Assembly (NCBI RefSeq): GCF_016863635.1
Contig: NZ_BOPG01000024.1
Location: 186,001-250,000 of the forward strand
Length of the DNA: 64,000 nucleotides
Reading direction: 5' to 3'
From: Virgisporangium aurantiacum
Lineage (GTDB): Bacteria; Actinomycetota; Actinomycetes; Mycobacteriales; Micromonosporaceae
The notes beneath the pieces were generated by a model. It was not told the origin of the DNA and did not search any database. It saw only the letters and a program-made list of their open reading frames with translations. Positions 38,395 through 47,668 of the stretch are shown here, in pieces. Made by a program: the position numbers and the translations under genes. The number at the start of each line of letters is the position of its first letter. Positions within the stretch are counted from its first letter, which is position 1.

Positions 38395-39603
38395 TCACCC
38401 GGACAGGTGCAGCGTCCGCGGACCCCGCACGTTCAGGGTCGTCTTGAGGGTCACCGGACGGCCGGGCGTCGGGCGCAGTTCCGGCAGGCGTTCGAGCAGC
38501 AGGCCGAGCGCGACGCGGGCCTGTACGCGGGCCATCGGCGCGCCCACGCAGGTGTGCGGTCCGGCGCCGAAACCGAAGTGGCGGCTCGGCGTGCGGGTCA
38601 CGTCGAAGCGGTCCGGGTCGGGGTAGCGGCCCTCGTCGCGGTTGGCGGAGGCGAAGACGAGCAGCACGTCGGCGTCCGCCGGGATCTCGACGCCGCCGAG
38701 GGACGCCGCACGCGTGGCGCGACGGAAGATCGTCGGCACCGGCGACTCGAACCGCAGCACCTCCTCGACGGCGTTGGACCCGAGGTCGGGTCGCCGGCGC
38801 AGCAGGTCCCACTGGTCCGGGTGCCGGAGGAACACGCGCAGCGCGTTGCCGATCGTGTCGGTGGTGGTGATGTGGCCGGCGCCGAGGGTGCTGCACAGCG
38901 TCTGGACGACCTCGGCCTCCCGGTCGAACGTGAGCTCGCCCGGTGCGAGGGCGGCGACGACGTCGCTGATCAGGTCGTCCTTCGGGTCGGCGTGCCGCTG
39001 CCGGACGTAGCCGGCGATCAGCCGCTGCAGGGCGACGGCGTCGCGGGCGGCGGCCGCCTCGCCGTCCTCGGTGAGGTCGGCGCTGCCGAGGCTGAACAGC
39101 GCCTCGCTGCCCCGCCGCGCCGTCTCGACGTCGGCGGTCGCGATGCCGAACACCAGGGCCGCGGTGTGCGCGGGCAGCGGTGACGCGAAGCCGGCGACGA
39201 CGTCGCCGCCGGTGTAGGTCCGGACGAGTGCGGCGGCGCGGGCGCGGATGTCGGGCTCGAGCGTCTTCACCGTCGCGAGCGTCAACCGCTTCGCGTAGGG
39301 GGCGCGGAAGCGCCGGTGGACGTCCCCGTCGGAGGTGATGTGGTCCGGGGTCGGCGGGTAACCGTCGGCCAGCGCGGCGAGCGTCGCCGGGTACAGGTCC
39401 CGCACCGGCCGCAGGCTGTTCGACGACGAGAAGCCGGCCGGATCCTTGAGGATCGCGTCGACGTCGGCGAACCGGGTGACCACCCAGGCCCGCAGGCGCG
39501 GCGACCAGAAGACCGGCTCGGTGCGCCGCGCCTCCGCGTAGAACGGATAGGGGTCGTGCAGGTGCGCCCCGAGCGGGTCGAAGCTCTCCGCGAACTCTGT
39601 CAT
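38395..39603 (-). CDS. Cytochrome P450 with atypical I-helix
   Basis: A 402-residue soluble bacterial P450. The heme loop reads FGFGAGPHTCVGAPMAR with the thiolate ligand near Cys352, and the K-helix ExxR is present in EEVLRFESP. In the I-helix the usual AG-x-(D/E)-T-T reads AGHITTTDT: the acidic residue before the threonines is isoleucine. That acid normally helps oxygen activation, so the enzyme may use a different proton route or do unusual chemistry. It diverges from the fused aromatic-amino-acid gene by 90 bp. Redox partners are not encoded nearby. Confidence 0.9.
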   Translation of the reverse strand: MTEFAESFDPLGAHLHDPYPFYAEARRTEPVFWSPRLRAWVVTRFADVDAILKDPAGFSSSNSLRPVRDLYPATLAALADGYPPTPDHITSDGDVHRRFRAPYAKRLTLATVKTLEPDIRARAAALVRTYTGGDVVAGFASPLPAHTAALVFGIATADVETARRGSEALFSLGSADLTEDGEAAAARDAVALQRLIAGYVRQRHADPKDDLISDVVAALAPGELTFDREAEVVQTLCSTLGAGHITTTDTIGNALRVFLRHPDQWDLLRRRPDLGSNAVEEVLRFESPVPTIFRRATRAASLGGVEIPADADVLLVFASANRDEGRYPDPDRFDVTRTPSRHFGFGAGPHTCVGAPMARVQARVALGLLLERLPELRPTPGRPVTLKTTLNVRGPRTLHLSG

Positions 39604-39693
39604 CGACGACCAACAATGGCCGACCGTGGCCCGCGCGACAAGCCCCGGCCATGCCTCATCCGGAAGACGCCGCCGACGTGCTAGAGAGAACAC

Positions 39694-41703
39694 ATGAGCG
39701 GCACACCCGAACTGGCGTCTCTGCGCGCCGAACTCGACGACATCGACCGCACCCTCGTCGAACTGATCGCCCGGCGGCTCGACACGGTCACGGCCGTGGG
39801 CAAGGCCAAGGCGAACTCCGCGACGCCGGTGCGCGACGTCGAGCGCGAGCGCGCCGTGCTGGAGGCCGTCGAGGCGGTGGCCCGCCGGCACGGGGTGTCC
39901 GGCGACCTGGTCCGGCGGGTGTTCCGGGAGATCATCGGGCACGCCGTCGACCGGCAGTCGGCCGACCTGATCGCCACGTCGGCGAAGACGGTCACCGTCG
40001 GGTTCCCCGGTGCCGAGCACTCCTACAGCCATCTCGCCGCCGCGAAGCACCTGGCGGGCCGGGGCGAGGCCGCCGGGTTCACCGGCTACGGCAGCTACGC
40101 CGACGTGCTGGCGGCGCTGGAGACGGGGGAGTGCGACCTCGCCGTCCTCCCGATCGAGGACACCACCGCCGGCAGCATCAACCAGGTCTACGACCTGCTG
40201 CGGCTGCGCGAGATCGCGGTCGTCGGCGAGGAGACGTGGCGGATGAACCACTGCCTGGCCGCGGTGGGCGACGTGCCGCTCGGTGCGCTCACGCACGTCC
40301 TCGCGGATCCGCGCGGCCTGGAGCAGTGCGCGGACTTCCTCCGGTCGCTGCCCGCCGCGATCACCGTGCACATCGCCGACGGCGGCGAGGCGATGCGGGC
40401 CGTCGCGGAGCGCGCGGACGCCTCCTACGCCGCGATCGGCTCGCCGGAGGCGGCCGACGCGCACGGCCTCACCGTGCTGCGGCCGGGCATCGCCGACGCG
40501 GAGGAGACCTTCACCCGGTTCGTCGTGCTGGCCGCGACGCCGATCGAGGTCGACGCGCGGGTGCCGAGCAAGACCAGCCTCGTGCTGACCACCCGCCACG
40601 AGGAGGGCGCGCTGCTGCGCTGCCTGGAGATCCTGGCCGGCAGCGGCCACTCGCTCACCAAGCTGGAGTCGCGCCCGCGCCCCGGCCGGCCGTTCGAGTA
40701 CCTGTTCTTCGTCGACTTCGAGGGCAACGTCGCCGACCCGCGCACCCAGTTGATGCTCGACGAACTGCGCAGCGCCGCGCTCTACATCAAGGTGCTCGGC
40801 AGCTACCCGGCGAAGGTCACCCGCACCGAGCCGCAGCCCGGCGCGGTGCCGCAGGCGTCGGCCGAGGCGTTGGAGGCCGTCGTGGTCGCGCCGGTCGCGG
40901 CCGTCGCGTCGAAAAAGGCGAAAAGACTGGTGGACCGCGAGACGCGCGGCGAGGACACCCTGGTGCGCGTCGGCGACGTGCTGGTGGGTGGCGACGGCTT
41001 CGTGGTGATGGCCGGCCCGTGCTCGGTGGAGTCGGCCGACCAGATCCGGGCGACGGCGCGCGCGGTGAAGGACGCGGGTGCGCACCTCCTGCGCGGCGGC
41101 GTGTTCAAGCCGCGCACGTCCCCGTACGCCTTCCAGGGCCTGGGCTGGGACGGCCTGGCCCTGCTCGCGGAGGCCGGCCGCGAGGTGGGCCTGCCGATCG
41201 TCACCGAGGTGATGGCGGTCGAGCAGGTGCAGCGGATGGCCCTGTCGGCGGACCTGCTCCAGGTCGGCGCGCGGAACATGCAGAACTTCGACCTGCTGCG
41301 GGCGCTGGGCAAGGTCGACCGGCCGGTGCTGCTCAAGCGCGGCCTGTCGAGCACGATCGACGAGTGGCTGGGCGCGGCCGAGTACATCCTGGCCGCCGGC
41401 AACCAGCAGGTGATCCTGTGCGAGCGCGGCATCCGCACGTTCGAGTCGGCCACCCGCAACACCCTCGACCTGTCGGCCGTGCCGGTGCTGCACGAACGCA
41501 CCCACCTGCCGGTGATCATCGACCCGAGCCACGGCACCGGCAACCGCCGGTACGTGGCGCCGATGTCGCGGGCGGCCCGGGCGGTGGGCAGCCACGGCCT
41601 GCTGATCGAGGTCCACCCCGAACCGGACACGGCTCTGTCCGACGCCGACCAGAGCATCGACCACGCCCAGTTCGCCGCCCTGATGGCCGGCCTGTCGCGT
41701 TAG
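39694..41703 (+). CDS. Fused chorismate mutase-prephenate dehydratase-DAHP synthase
   Basis: A 669-residue protein joining three steps of phenylalanine synthesis. Residues 1-90 are an AroQ chorismate mutase ([20 protein letters not shown]). Residues about 95-275 are prephenate dehydratase ([17 protein letters not shown], with TRF in the active-site strand). Residues about 289-370 are an ACT domain with the Phe-binding GALL and ESRP motifs. After a basic Ala-rich linker, about 405-669 are a type I-beta DAHP synthase ([27 protein letters not shown]). It links the first committed shikimate step to the phenylalanine branch, with feedback control through ACT expected. P-proteins normally lack DAHP synthase. 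Confidence 0.93.
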   Translation: MSGTPELASLRAELDDIDRTLVELIARRLDTVTAVGKAKANSATPVRDVERERAVLEAVEAVARRHGVSGDLVRRVFREIIGHAVDRQSADLIATSAKTVTVGFPGAEHSYSHLAAAKHLAGRGEAAGFTGYGSYADVLAALETGECDLAVLPIEDTTAGSINQVYDLLRLREIAVVGEETWRMNHCLAAVGDVPLGALTHVLADPRGLEQCADFLRSLPAAITVHIADGGEAMRAVAERADASYAAIGSPEAADAHGLTVLRPGIADAEETFTRFVVLAATPIEVDARVPSKTSLVLTTRHEEGALLRCLEILAGSGHSLTKLESRPRPGRPFEYLFFVDFEGNVADPRTQLMLDELRSAALYIKVLGSYPAKVTRTEPQPGAVPQASAEALEAVVVAPVAAVASKKAKRLVDRETRGEDTLVRVGDVLVGGDGFVVMAGPCSVESADQIRATARAVKDAGAHLLRGGVFKPRTSPYAFQGLGWDGLALLAEAGREVGLPIVTEVMAVEQVQRMALSADLLQVGARNMQNFDLLRALGKVDRPVLLKRGLSSTIDEWLGAAEYILAAGNQQVILCERGIRTFESATRNTLDLSAVPVLHERTHLPVIIDPSHGTGNRRYVAPMSRAARAVGSHGLLIEVHPEPDTALSDADQSIDHAQFAALMAGLSR

Positions 41704-42425
41704 GCGTCCCAGATGAAGCAGAAGGGCTTGCCGGCGGGGTCGGCGTACACGCGCCAGTTGTCGCCGCCGCCCTCGCCCTCGCCGGGCAGGCGGGTGGCGC
41801 CGAGCGCGAGTGCCGCCTCCCCGGCCGCCTCGACGTCGTCGACCCGCACGTCGAGGTGGAACTGCTGGGGGTGGGCCGGGTCGGGCCAGCGCGGCGGCGA
41901 GTACTCCGCCACCTGCTGGAACAGGACGGGCTGGGCGCCGTCGGCGCCGATCATCGCCATGCCGTCGCCGTCGTAGGTGACCGGCTTGCCGAGCAGGTCC
42001 GCGTAGAACCGGCTCAGCGCCTTCGCGTCGGGGCAGTCGAGCATGACGCCCATCAGCGTGACGCGGGGGTCGTCGGCGTTGATGCACAGGTCGAACGGGT
42101 GCCCGGCCGGGTCGGCGAGGGTGTGCCAGCGCTCGTTGCGCCGCAGCAGCGTCGCGCCCAGTTCCTCGGCCCGGGCGGTGGCCGCCGCCAGGTCGGGCAC
42201 CCGCAGGTCGAGGTGGGCCTGCTGGGGATGGGCGGGGTCCGGCCAGTGCGGTGGCACGTGGTCGGGTGAGACCTGGGTCGCGATCCGCCAACCGTCGTCG
42301 GTGACCATGGTGATCCACTCGTCGTCGCCGTAGATCTGTGTCCAGCCGGCGAGGTCCTGGTAGAACCGGGCCAGGCCGGCGTGGTCACGGGCGTCCAGGA
42401 CGACGGTCTTCAGCGTGCCGATCAT
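41700..42425 (-). CDS. Tandem VOC (glyoxalase-fold) protein
   Basis: A 241-residue protein of two similar VOC domains (about 1-118 and 125-241). Each has a HPQQ-x-HLDLRV/HLDVRV strand and a closing DPAGxPF(D/C) stretch. This family includes glyoxalase-, dioxygenase- and drug-binding proteins; the tandem actinobacterial type often acts as a resistance or ligand-binding protein. The gene converges on the fused aromatic enzyme with a four-base overlap of stops. Metal ligands cannot be assigned firmly. Confidence 0.85.
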   Translation of the reverse strand: MIGTLKTVVLDARDHAGLARFYQDLAGWTQIYGDDEWITMVTDDGWRIATQVSPDHVPPHWPDPAHPQQAHLDLRVPDLAAATARAEELGATLLRRNERWHTLADPAGHPFDLCINADDPRVTLMGVMLDCPDAKALSRFYADLLGKPVTYDGDGMAMIGADGAQPVLFQQVAEYSPPRWPDPAHPQQFHLDVRVDDVEAAGEAALALGATRLPGEGEGGGDNWRVYADPAGKPFCFIWDA

Positions 42426-42742
42426 CGTTCCATGATTGCCGAGAAGTCGACGGACCGTGGTCTGTCCTCAGTGGACAGTCATCTGAACGCGGTTACCAAT
42501 GAGTAAAGAATACGCTGAAACATTCTTGAAACAGGTATGCCATGCGCGTCTATCTTGACCTGTCAATCAGGTTCTGAGCAGGCATTCTGCACTGTCATTG
42601 TGATTAGTTGACCGGCCGTCGGCCCATGATCGTCACCCACGATCCGACCACTTCGCGAGATGTCCGATTCCGTCACTGTGATGCGTTGCGGTCGAGGGGT
42701 AGCATGTAGCGCTCGACCTTAATGTGATCGGGGGCGGTCGGG
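42426..42742 (+). promoter_or_regulatory. Control region upstream of the lipid operon
   Basis: This 317-bp gap is visibly richer in A+T than its surroundings. It contains CTGTCC-N5-GGACAG (42462-42478), two copies of TGAAACA exactly 11 bp apart (42516-42522 and 42527-42533), CCTG-TCAAT-CAGG in the middle, and GGTCGAG-N15-CTCGACC (42690-42718) just before the first gene. Heptamer repeats with 11-bp period are the site form used by SARP activators, but no SARP gene is in the window. Confidence 0.45.
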
Positions 42743-43663
42743 GTGACGGCGGTGTCTGCGCGCCGGGGTAACTTGTCGGCGGAGCATTTCCAACCAGTTT
42801 CCTGGCAGATGTGGAAACTGCTTTTCTATGTCGCATTGGTGGTCGGCGCGATCGCGTTCGGCTCGATGTATTCGGGTCGGCTCGAACTCGTCGCGCAGGG
42901 TGCCGCGCTCGTCGTGGGCGCCTTCGGGTACATCGGCGTATTCGGCCTCATGCATGAATCCGCACACGGGCATCTGGCCCGAACCGGTCGGCTGAACCGG
43001 ATCTTCGGCGAGATCCTGTCGGTCGTCGTGGGCACGTCGTACCCGGGCTACCGCACCGCCCACCTCACGCATCACGCCCGGTTCCGGTCCGACCGTGATC
43101 CGCAGGAGGTCATCCACCCGCGCCGGCCGAAGCCGATTATGGCGGCCCTGTTGATCGTCGCCACCGTGATCGGCGCGCCCGTGTTCCTGCTTGTGAAGGC
43201 GCCGTTGATCGCGGCGAAACGGGGAAAGGTGATACGCGCGATCTGGGGTCCGCTGGCGTCGATCACATTTTATGTGACGCTCGGCCTGATACTGCCCGAT
43301 GCGCAGGCGACGTTCCTGATTCTCACCATCGTCGCGGCCTATGTACTCGGCAGTATGAACGACATCGTGTACCACCAGGGCCTGGTCGACGACGACAGTT
43401 TGCAGGCCAGCACGTCGTTCGAATGCGACGTCTTCGGGCAGGCATTCCTCAGCGGCGCGAACCGGCACGCCGAGCACCACCTGTACCCGAACATTCCCGG
43501 TCCGCGCCTGGTCAAGGCGTCGAAGGAACTGCGCGGCGAGTTGGAGGACGCCGGGGTGCCGTTCGAACGTGCGTTCTCCATCGCGTTCGTCAAACGGTTG
43601 ACCGTCAACCCGGTCTTCCTGCCGCCGCCGGGGCCCGACGAGCTCGCCGAGATCAGCAAGTGA
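42743..43663 (+). CDS. Membrane fatty-acid desaturase
   Basis: A 306-residue integral membrane di-iron desaturase. It has the three histidine boxes HESAH (near residue 72), HLTHH (near 110) and HAEHH (near 245), with four to five hydrophobic helices arranged between them. Enzymes of this class insert double bonds in acyl chains on lipids or carriers; some hydroxylate or ketolate other substrates. It starts at a GTG after a G-rich sequence and its stop overlaps the KAS III start. It is the first of nine co-directional genes, so its substrate is probably the product of the synthases encoded behind it. Confidence 0.87.
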   Translation: MTAVSARRGNLSAEHFQPVSWQMWKLLFYVALVVGAIAFGSMYSGRLELVAQGAALVVGAFGYIGVFGLMHESAHGHLARTGRLNRIFGEILSVVVGTSYPGYRTAHLTHHARFRSDRDPQEVIHPRRPKPIMAALLIVATVIGAPVFLLVKAPLIAAKRGKVIRAIWGPLASITFYVTLGLILPDAQATFLILTIVAAYVLGSMNDIVYHQGLVDDDSLQASTSFECDVFGQAFLSGANRHAEHHLYPNIPGPRLVKASKELRGELEDAGVPFERAFSIAFVKRLTVNPVFLPPPGPDELAEISK

Positions 43664-44811
43664 GCGCCGCGCGCCCGTACCGGATGATCTCCACCGAGCT
43701 GAGCGTTCTGGGCACCGGCGTCTCGCTGCCGGGCCTGCCCCGCACCAACGACGACATGGTCGCCTTCATGGCGCTGGCGGCCAGCCGGCACACGTCGGAG
43801 TTCGTGGGGAAGATCGCCGACCAGCTCGGGGTCCACCACCGGTACCTCTCCCGTGATCTCGCGGCCACCCGCGAGCTGCCGCGCCCCGGCGACACCAACC
43901 CGGAGCTGTGCGAGCGCGCGGTCCGAGCCGCGCTGGCCGAGGCCGGTCTCGGCGTCGGCGACCTCGACCTGCTGATCGGGCACACCACGTCGCCGCACAC
44001 GCTGCTGCCGCCGAACATCGCCTGGGTCGCCGACCGGCTCGGCTACCCGGGGCAGTTCATGGAGCTGCGGCAGGCGTGCACCGGCTTCGCCAACGCGCTC
44101 ACGATCGCGAGCTCGATGCTCACGTCCGGCGCCGCCGAGCGGGTCTGCATCGTCGGCAGCGAAACGGGCTCGGTCCTCTTCGACGTCGAAGACGCGCTGC
44201 GCGACCGGGGCCAGCTGGTCAACGTCTCCGTGATGGGCGACGGCGCCGGCGCGGTGATCCTCTCCCGGCACGACGGCGGCGGCGGGCCGCACATCCGCGA
44301 CGTCTACTTCGGCACCCGCGGGCTGGGCAAGCCGTCCGGGTTCAGCCTGATCGCCGGTGGCTCCTCGCAGCCGGCGCACGCCACGGCCGACCCGTCGGCC
44401 AAGCGCGGCTGGATCAACGACTACACGCTGGCCCGCGCGGAGGGCATGGAGCTGTTCACGTCCGGGTTCGCGGCGTTGACGTCCACCGGTCTCACCGACC
44501 GGGGCATCACCCGGTACCTCACGCACCAGACCAACGGGCGGATGGCCGAGGTGCTGTCGCCGGTGCTGGGTGTCGCCGAGAACAAGTTCCACAACTGCGC
44601 GGCCGACTACGGCAACACCGGGTCGGCGTCCACGTGGATCGGCCTGCACAGCGTGCGCGAGCAGCGGCGGCTGCGGCCGGGGCAGGTGCTCGGCGTGCTC
44701 GGTGCCGAGGCCACCAAGTTCATGTTCGGCGGCTTCACCTACGTCGAGGGCGTCCGCGCGGGTCTGATCGACGAGACGCCGGCCGAGCCGGCGATGTCAG
44801 GGGTGGCGTGA
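43660..44811 (+). CDS. Ketoacyl-ACP synthase III family (KAS III)
   Basis: A 383-residue thiolase-fold condensing enzyme with the complete triad: Cys140 in RQACTGFANAL, His289 in THQTNG and Asn319 in YGNTGSAS. KAS III enzymes load a starter acyl-CoA and condense it with malonyl-ACP, or in secondary metabolism transfer acyl groups to hydroxyls. The N-terminal NDDMVAFMALAASRHTSEFV is unlike housekeeping FabH, which favours a specialised pathway. The GTG overlaps the desaturase stop. It probably starts the chain on the ACP encoded two genes later. Confidence 0.9.
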   Translation: MSAARPYRMISTELSVLGTGVSLPGLPRTNDDMVAFMALAASRHTSEFVGKIADQLGVHHRYLSRDLAATRELPRPGDTNPELCERAVRAALAEAGLGVGDLDLLIGHTTSPHTLLPPNIAWVADRLGYPGQFMELRQACTGFANALTIASSMLTSGAAERVCIVGSETGSVLFDVEDALRDRGQLVNVSVMGDGAGAVILSRHDGGGGPHIRDVYFGTRGLGKPSGFSLIAGGSSQPAHATADPSAKRGWINDYTLARAEGMELFTSGFAALTSTGLTDRGITRYLTHQTNGRMAEVLSPVLGVAENKFHNCAADYGNTGSASTWIGLHSVREQRRLRPGQVLGVLGAEATKFMFGGFTYVEGVRAGLIDETPAEPAMSGVA

Positions 44812-45866
44812 CCATGCGGCTGAGCGTCATGTTCTTCTCCGGTGCCCTGGAGGCGAAGACCGGAGACCAGTACCGCACGATCCTCGAGCTGGCCGAGTTC
44901 GCCGACCGGCACGACTTCGCCGGCATCTGGCTGCCGGAGCGGCACTTCGCCAGCTTCGGCGCACCGTTCCCGAACCCGTTGCTGCTGCTGGCCGCCGTGG
45001 CCGCCCGCACCGAGAAGCTCACGCTGCGGTCCGGCAGCCTGGTGGCGACGCTGCACGACCCGATCCGGGTCGCCGAAGACCTCGCGGTGCTCGACAACCT
45101 GTGCGGCGGCCGGCTCGAAGCGGGCTTCGCCTCCGGGTGGCTGCCGACCGACTTCGCGTTCTTCCCCGACCGCTACGAGAAGCGGCACGCCCTGCTGTTC
45201 GAGCTGATCGACCAGGTGCAGGCGATGTGGCGGGGCGGGCTGCACGACGCCCGGTCGGGCTCCGGCGAGGACATCCGGGTCCGTGCGCTGCCGCGTCCCG
45301 TCCAGCGCGACCTCACGGTGTGGATCGCCGCCGCGCAGAGCATCGAGACGTTCCGCAGCGCCGGCCGGCGGGGTGACGGCGTGCTGACCCACATCCTCGA
45401 CGGCAACCTCGACAAGCTGCGCGAGAACATCGGCGCCTACCGCGACGAACGGGAGAAGTCCGGCCTCGACCCGGCCGGCGGGCGCGTCGCGGTCATGCTG
45501 CACACCTACGTCGGACCCGATCGCGACGAGGTGATCGAGACCGTCCGCGCGCCGTACACCGACTACCTCAAGACGATGGCGCCGCTGGCCCGGGGCCTGG
45601 CCACCGCCCGCAACCGCAACGTCGACCTCAACCGGCTGAACGCCCGCTACGTCGACCAGTTCGTCAAGGTCCACTTCGAGCGCGCGCTCGACGGCCGGTC
45701 GCTGATCGGCACGCCGCGCGACGCCCTCGACACCATCGGGATCATGCGGGACGCCGGCGCCGACGAGATCGCCTGCCTGGTCGACTTCGGCCTGCGCGGC
45801 GACCAGGTCCGCACGCAGCTGCCGTATCTGAGCGAGGTCAACGAACACGTCCGGGGGGATGCGTGA
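44808..45866 (+). CDS. Luciferase-like flavin monooxygenase, natural-product type
   Basis: A 352-residue TIM-barrel flavin monooxygenase beginning MTMRLSVMFFSGALEAKTGD. FAGIWLPERHFASFGAPFP and LRSGSLVATLHDPIRVAEDL are typical of the MupA/Atu3640 subgroup, found as domains in polyketide and nonribosomal peptide assembly lines. These use FMNH2 and oxygen for hydroxylation or Baeyer-Villiger-type steps, often on carrier-bound acyl chains. I chose the GTG overlapping the KAS III stop; an ATG two codons on is equally possible. Its place between KAS III and the KR-ACP suggests oxidation of an ACP-bound intermediate. Confidence 0.87.
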   Translation: MTMRLSVMFFSGALEAKTGDQYRTILELAEFADRHDFAGIWLPERHFASFGAPFPNPLLLLAAVAARTEKLTLRSGSLVATLHDPIRVAEDLAVLDNLCGGRLEAGFASGWLPTDFAFFPDRYEKRHALLFELIDQVQAMWRGGLHDARSGSGEDIRVRALPRPVQRDLTVWIAAAQSIETFRSAGRRGDGVLTHILDGNLDKLRENIGAYRDEREKSGLDPAGGRVAVMLHTYVGPDRDEVIETVRAPYTDYLKTMAPLARGLATARNRNVDLNRLNARYVDQFVKVHFERALDGRSLIGTPRDALDTIGIMRDAGADEIACLVDFGLRGDQVRTQLPYLSEVNEHVRGDA

Positions 45867-47668
45867 TGACCATGGGGTTTTCCGAGATCGAGGCCGACGA
45901 CGCGACGCGGATCCTCACCCTGCAGTGGGAGAAGGCCGAGGCGTTCGAGCCCCGTCCCGGCGCGGCGGGGGAGGCCGCCTGGGTGATCCGGTCGTGGGGG
46001 CCGAGCCGGGCCGCCGACGCGTTCGCCGACGCGCTGCGGGCGGCCGACCCGTCCGTCACCCTGGTTCGTGACGACGCGGCCGGGACAGCGGCCGGGACGG
46101 CGGCCGGGATCGCTGCCGCCGACCCGCGGTACGTCTTCTTCGTCGACGAGACCGCGCCGATGGCCGAGGTCGACCTCGCCGACGACGCCAACTGGGCGTG
46201 GGCGCACGCGGTCGTCCGGACGTGCCAGGAGGTCGCCGCCCGGCCGGGGTCGCGGGTCTGGCTCGTCACGCGCACCGGCCTGCACGGGCCCGGGCACAGC
46301 GACACGGTCCGGCCCGAGCACGACTTCGTCTGGGCGATCGGCCGGTGCCACGCCACCGAGAGCGCCGACAGCTGGGGCGGCCTGGTCGACGTGAAGGTCG
46401 ATGACCCCCGCGCGGCCGGCGACATGCTCGCCGCCTACCTGCTGTCCGGGTCGGCGGAAGACGAGGTGCTGCTGCACGACGACGGGCCGTTCGTGGCCCG
46501 CCTCACCGCGTCCGAACTGCCGCCCACCGACAGCGGCCAGGGCATCTCGATGGACCGCCTGCACATCGTCAGCGGTGGGGCGCTGGGCCTGAGCTTCGAG
46601 ATCGAGCGCTGGCTGGCCCGCGCGGGCGCGACGCGGATCCTGGTTCTCGGCCGCAGCCCGCTCGACGCCGACCGCGGGCGCAACCTGCGGCTGCTGGAGG
46701 GCATGGGCGCCACCGTGGAGTACGAGGTGCTCGACGTCGGCGACCCGGAACAGGTGCGCGGGCTCGCGATCCGGCTGCGCGAACGCGGCGAGTCGATCGG
46801 CGGGGTGTTCCACCTGGCGTCGTCCTGGCGGCTCGACGGCGAGTCGTGCGTGGCGCCGCTGGCGACCGCCACACCCGAGCAGACCCGGGTGCTGCTCGGC
46901 GCGAAGGCCAGCGGCGCGCTGCTGCTCGCCGATCTCGCCGAGGGGCTGGGCGCCGAGGCGATGGTGCTGTTCTCGTCGGCGGCCGCCACGCTCGGGTCAC
47001 CCGGCCAGGCGAACTACGCGGCGGCGAACGCCGTGCTCGATGGCGTGGCGCGGCGCCTGCACGGCGGCCGCGTGCGCGCCGTCAGCCTCGCCTGGGGGCC
47101 GATCGGCGAGGTCGGGTTCGGCGCCTCACGGGAGGGTGCCGACCTGCACGAGGTGTGGGAACGGCTGGGCCTCAAGCGGCTGACGGTCGACCGGGTGCTG
47201 TCGACGGTCACGATGGCGCTGTCCCAGGACGAGCCGAACCTGTCCGTCGTCGCCTGGGACGAGACCGCGCTGGGCGCGCTGCCGTGGTTCGGGCAGCGGC
47301 CGGTTCTGGAGCGGCTGGCCACCGCCGAACCCGTCGGCCTGTCGTTGGACGGCCTCGCCGACCTGGCGGGCGGGGAGCGGATCCGGTACATCGTCGACGT
47401 CATCCGCGGGCACCTGGCCACGATGCTGGGCGAGGCACCCGCCGACGTCGACCCCGACCGGCCGCTCGTCGACCTGGGCCTCGACTCGCTCATGGCGCTC
47501 GAACTGCTGTTCATCGTCGACCGCGAGTTCGCGGTGAGCCTCGAACTGCACGAGGTCATGGTCGGCATGGACGCCACGCTGACCACGATGGCGACCCGGC
47601 TCGACGAGCGGATCCGCGTCTCGCCGCAGTCGGTGCTCGCCGCCGACGGCACGAGCGGACCGCGCTGA
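45866..47668 (+). CDS. PKS-like ketoreductase-ACP didomain protein
   Basis: A 600-residue protein like a fragment of a modular polyketide synthase. Residues 1-215 form a structural KR-like half. Residues 225-450 are the catalytic KR half with Tyr384 in QANYAAANAVLD and a preceding FSSAAATLG serine. Residues about 500-590 are an acyl carrier domain with the phosphopantetheine serine in LGLDSLMAL (Ser541). The NADPH loop reads SGGALGLS where TGGTGALG is usual, losing two glycines, so reductase activity is uncertain. It is probably the central carrier protein of the pathway. No AT, DH or ER domain is present. Confidence 0.9.
   Translation: MTMGFSEIEADDATRILTLQWEKAEAFEPRPGAAGEAAWVIRSWGPSRAADAFADALRAADPSVTLVRDDAAGTAAGTAAGIAAADPRYVFFVDETAPMAEVDLADDANWAWAHAVVRTCQEVAARPGSRVWLVTRTGLHGPGHSDTVRPEHDFVWAIGRCHATESADSWGGLVDVKVDDPRAAGDMLAAYLLSGSAEDEVLLHDDGPFVARLTASELPPTDSGQGISMDRLHIVSGGALGLSFEIERWLARAGATRILVLGRSPLDADRGRNLRLLEGMGATVEYEVLDVGDPEQVRGLAIRLRERGESIGGVFHLASSWRLDGESCVAPLATATPEQTRVLLGAKASGALLLADLAEGLGAEAMVLFSSAAATLGSPGQANYAAANAVLDGVARRLHGGRVRAVSLAWGPIGEVGFGASREGADLHEVWERLGLKRLTVDRVLSTVTMALSQDEPNLSVVAWDETALGALPWFGQRPVLERLATAEPVGLSLDGLADLAGGERIRYIVDVIRGHLATMLGEAPADVDPDRPLVDLGLDSLMALELLFIVDREFAVSLELHEVMVGMDATLTTMATRLDERIRVSPQSVLAADGTSGPR

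Noticed and set aside
39651-42269. 872-codon plus-strand frame over the fused aromatic enzyme
   Set aside because: Low-complexity Arg/Gly/Pro composition and no motifs; the real gene in another frame has complete domains.
38395-42318. 1307-codon open frame on the minus strand across P450, fused aromatic enzyme and VOC genes
   Set aside because: Only the part from 39603 down is protein-like (P450). The rest is antisense to the fused CM-PDT-DAHPS gene and has the Arg/Gly/Ala-rich makeup of high-G+C shadow frames.
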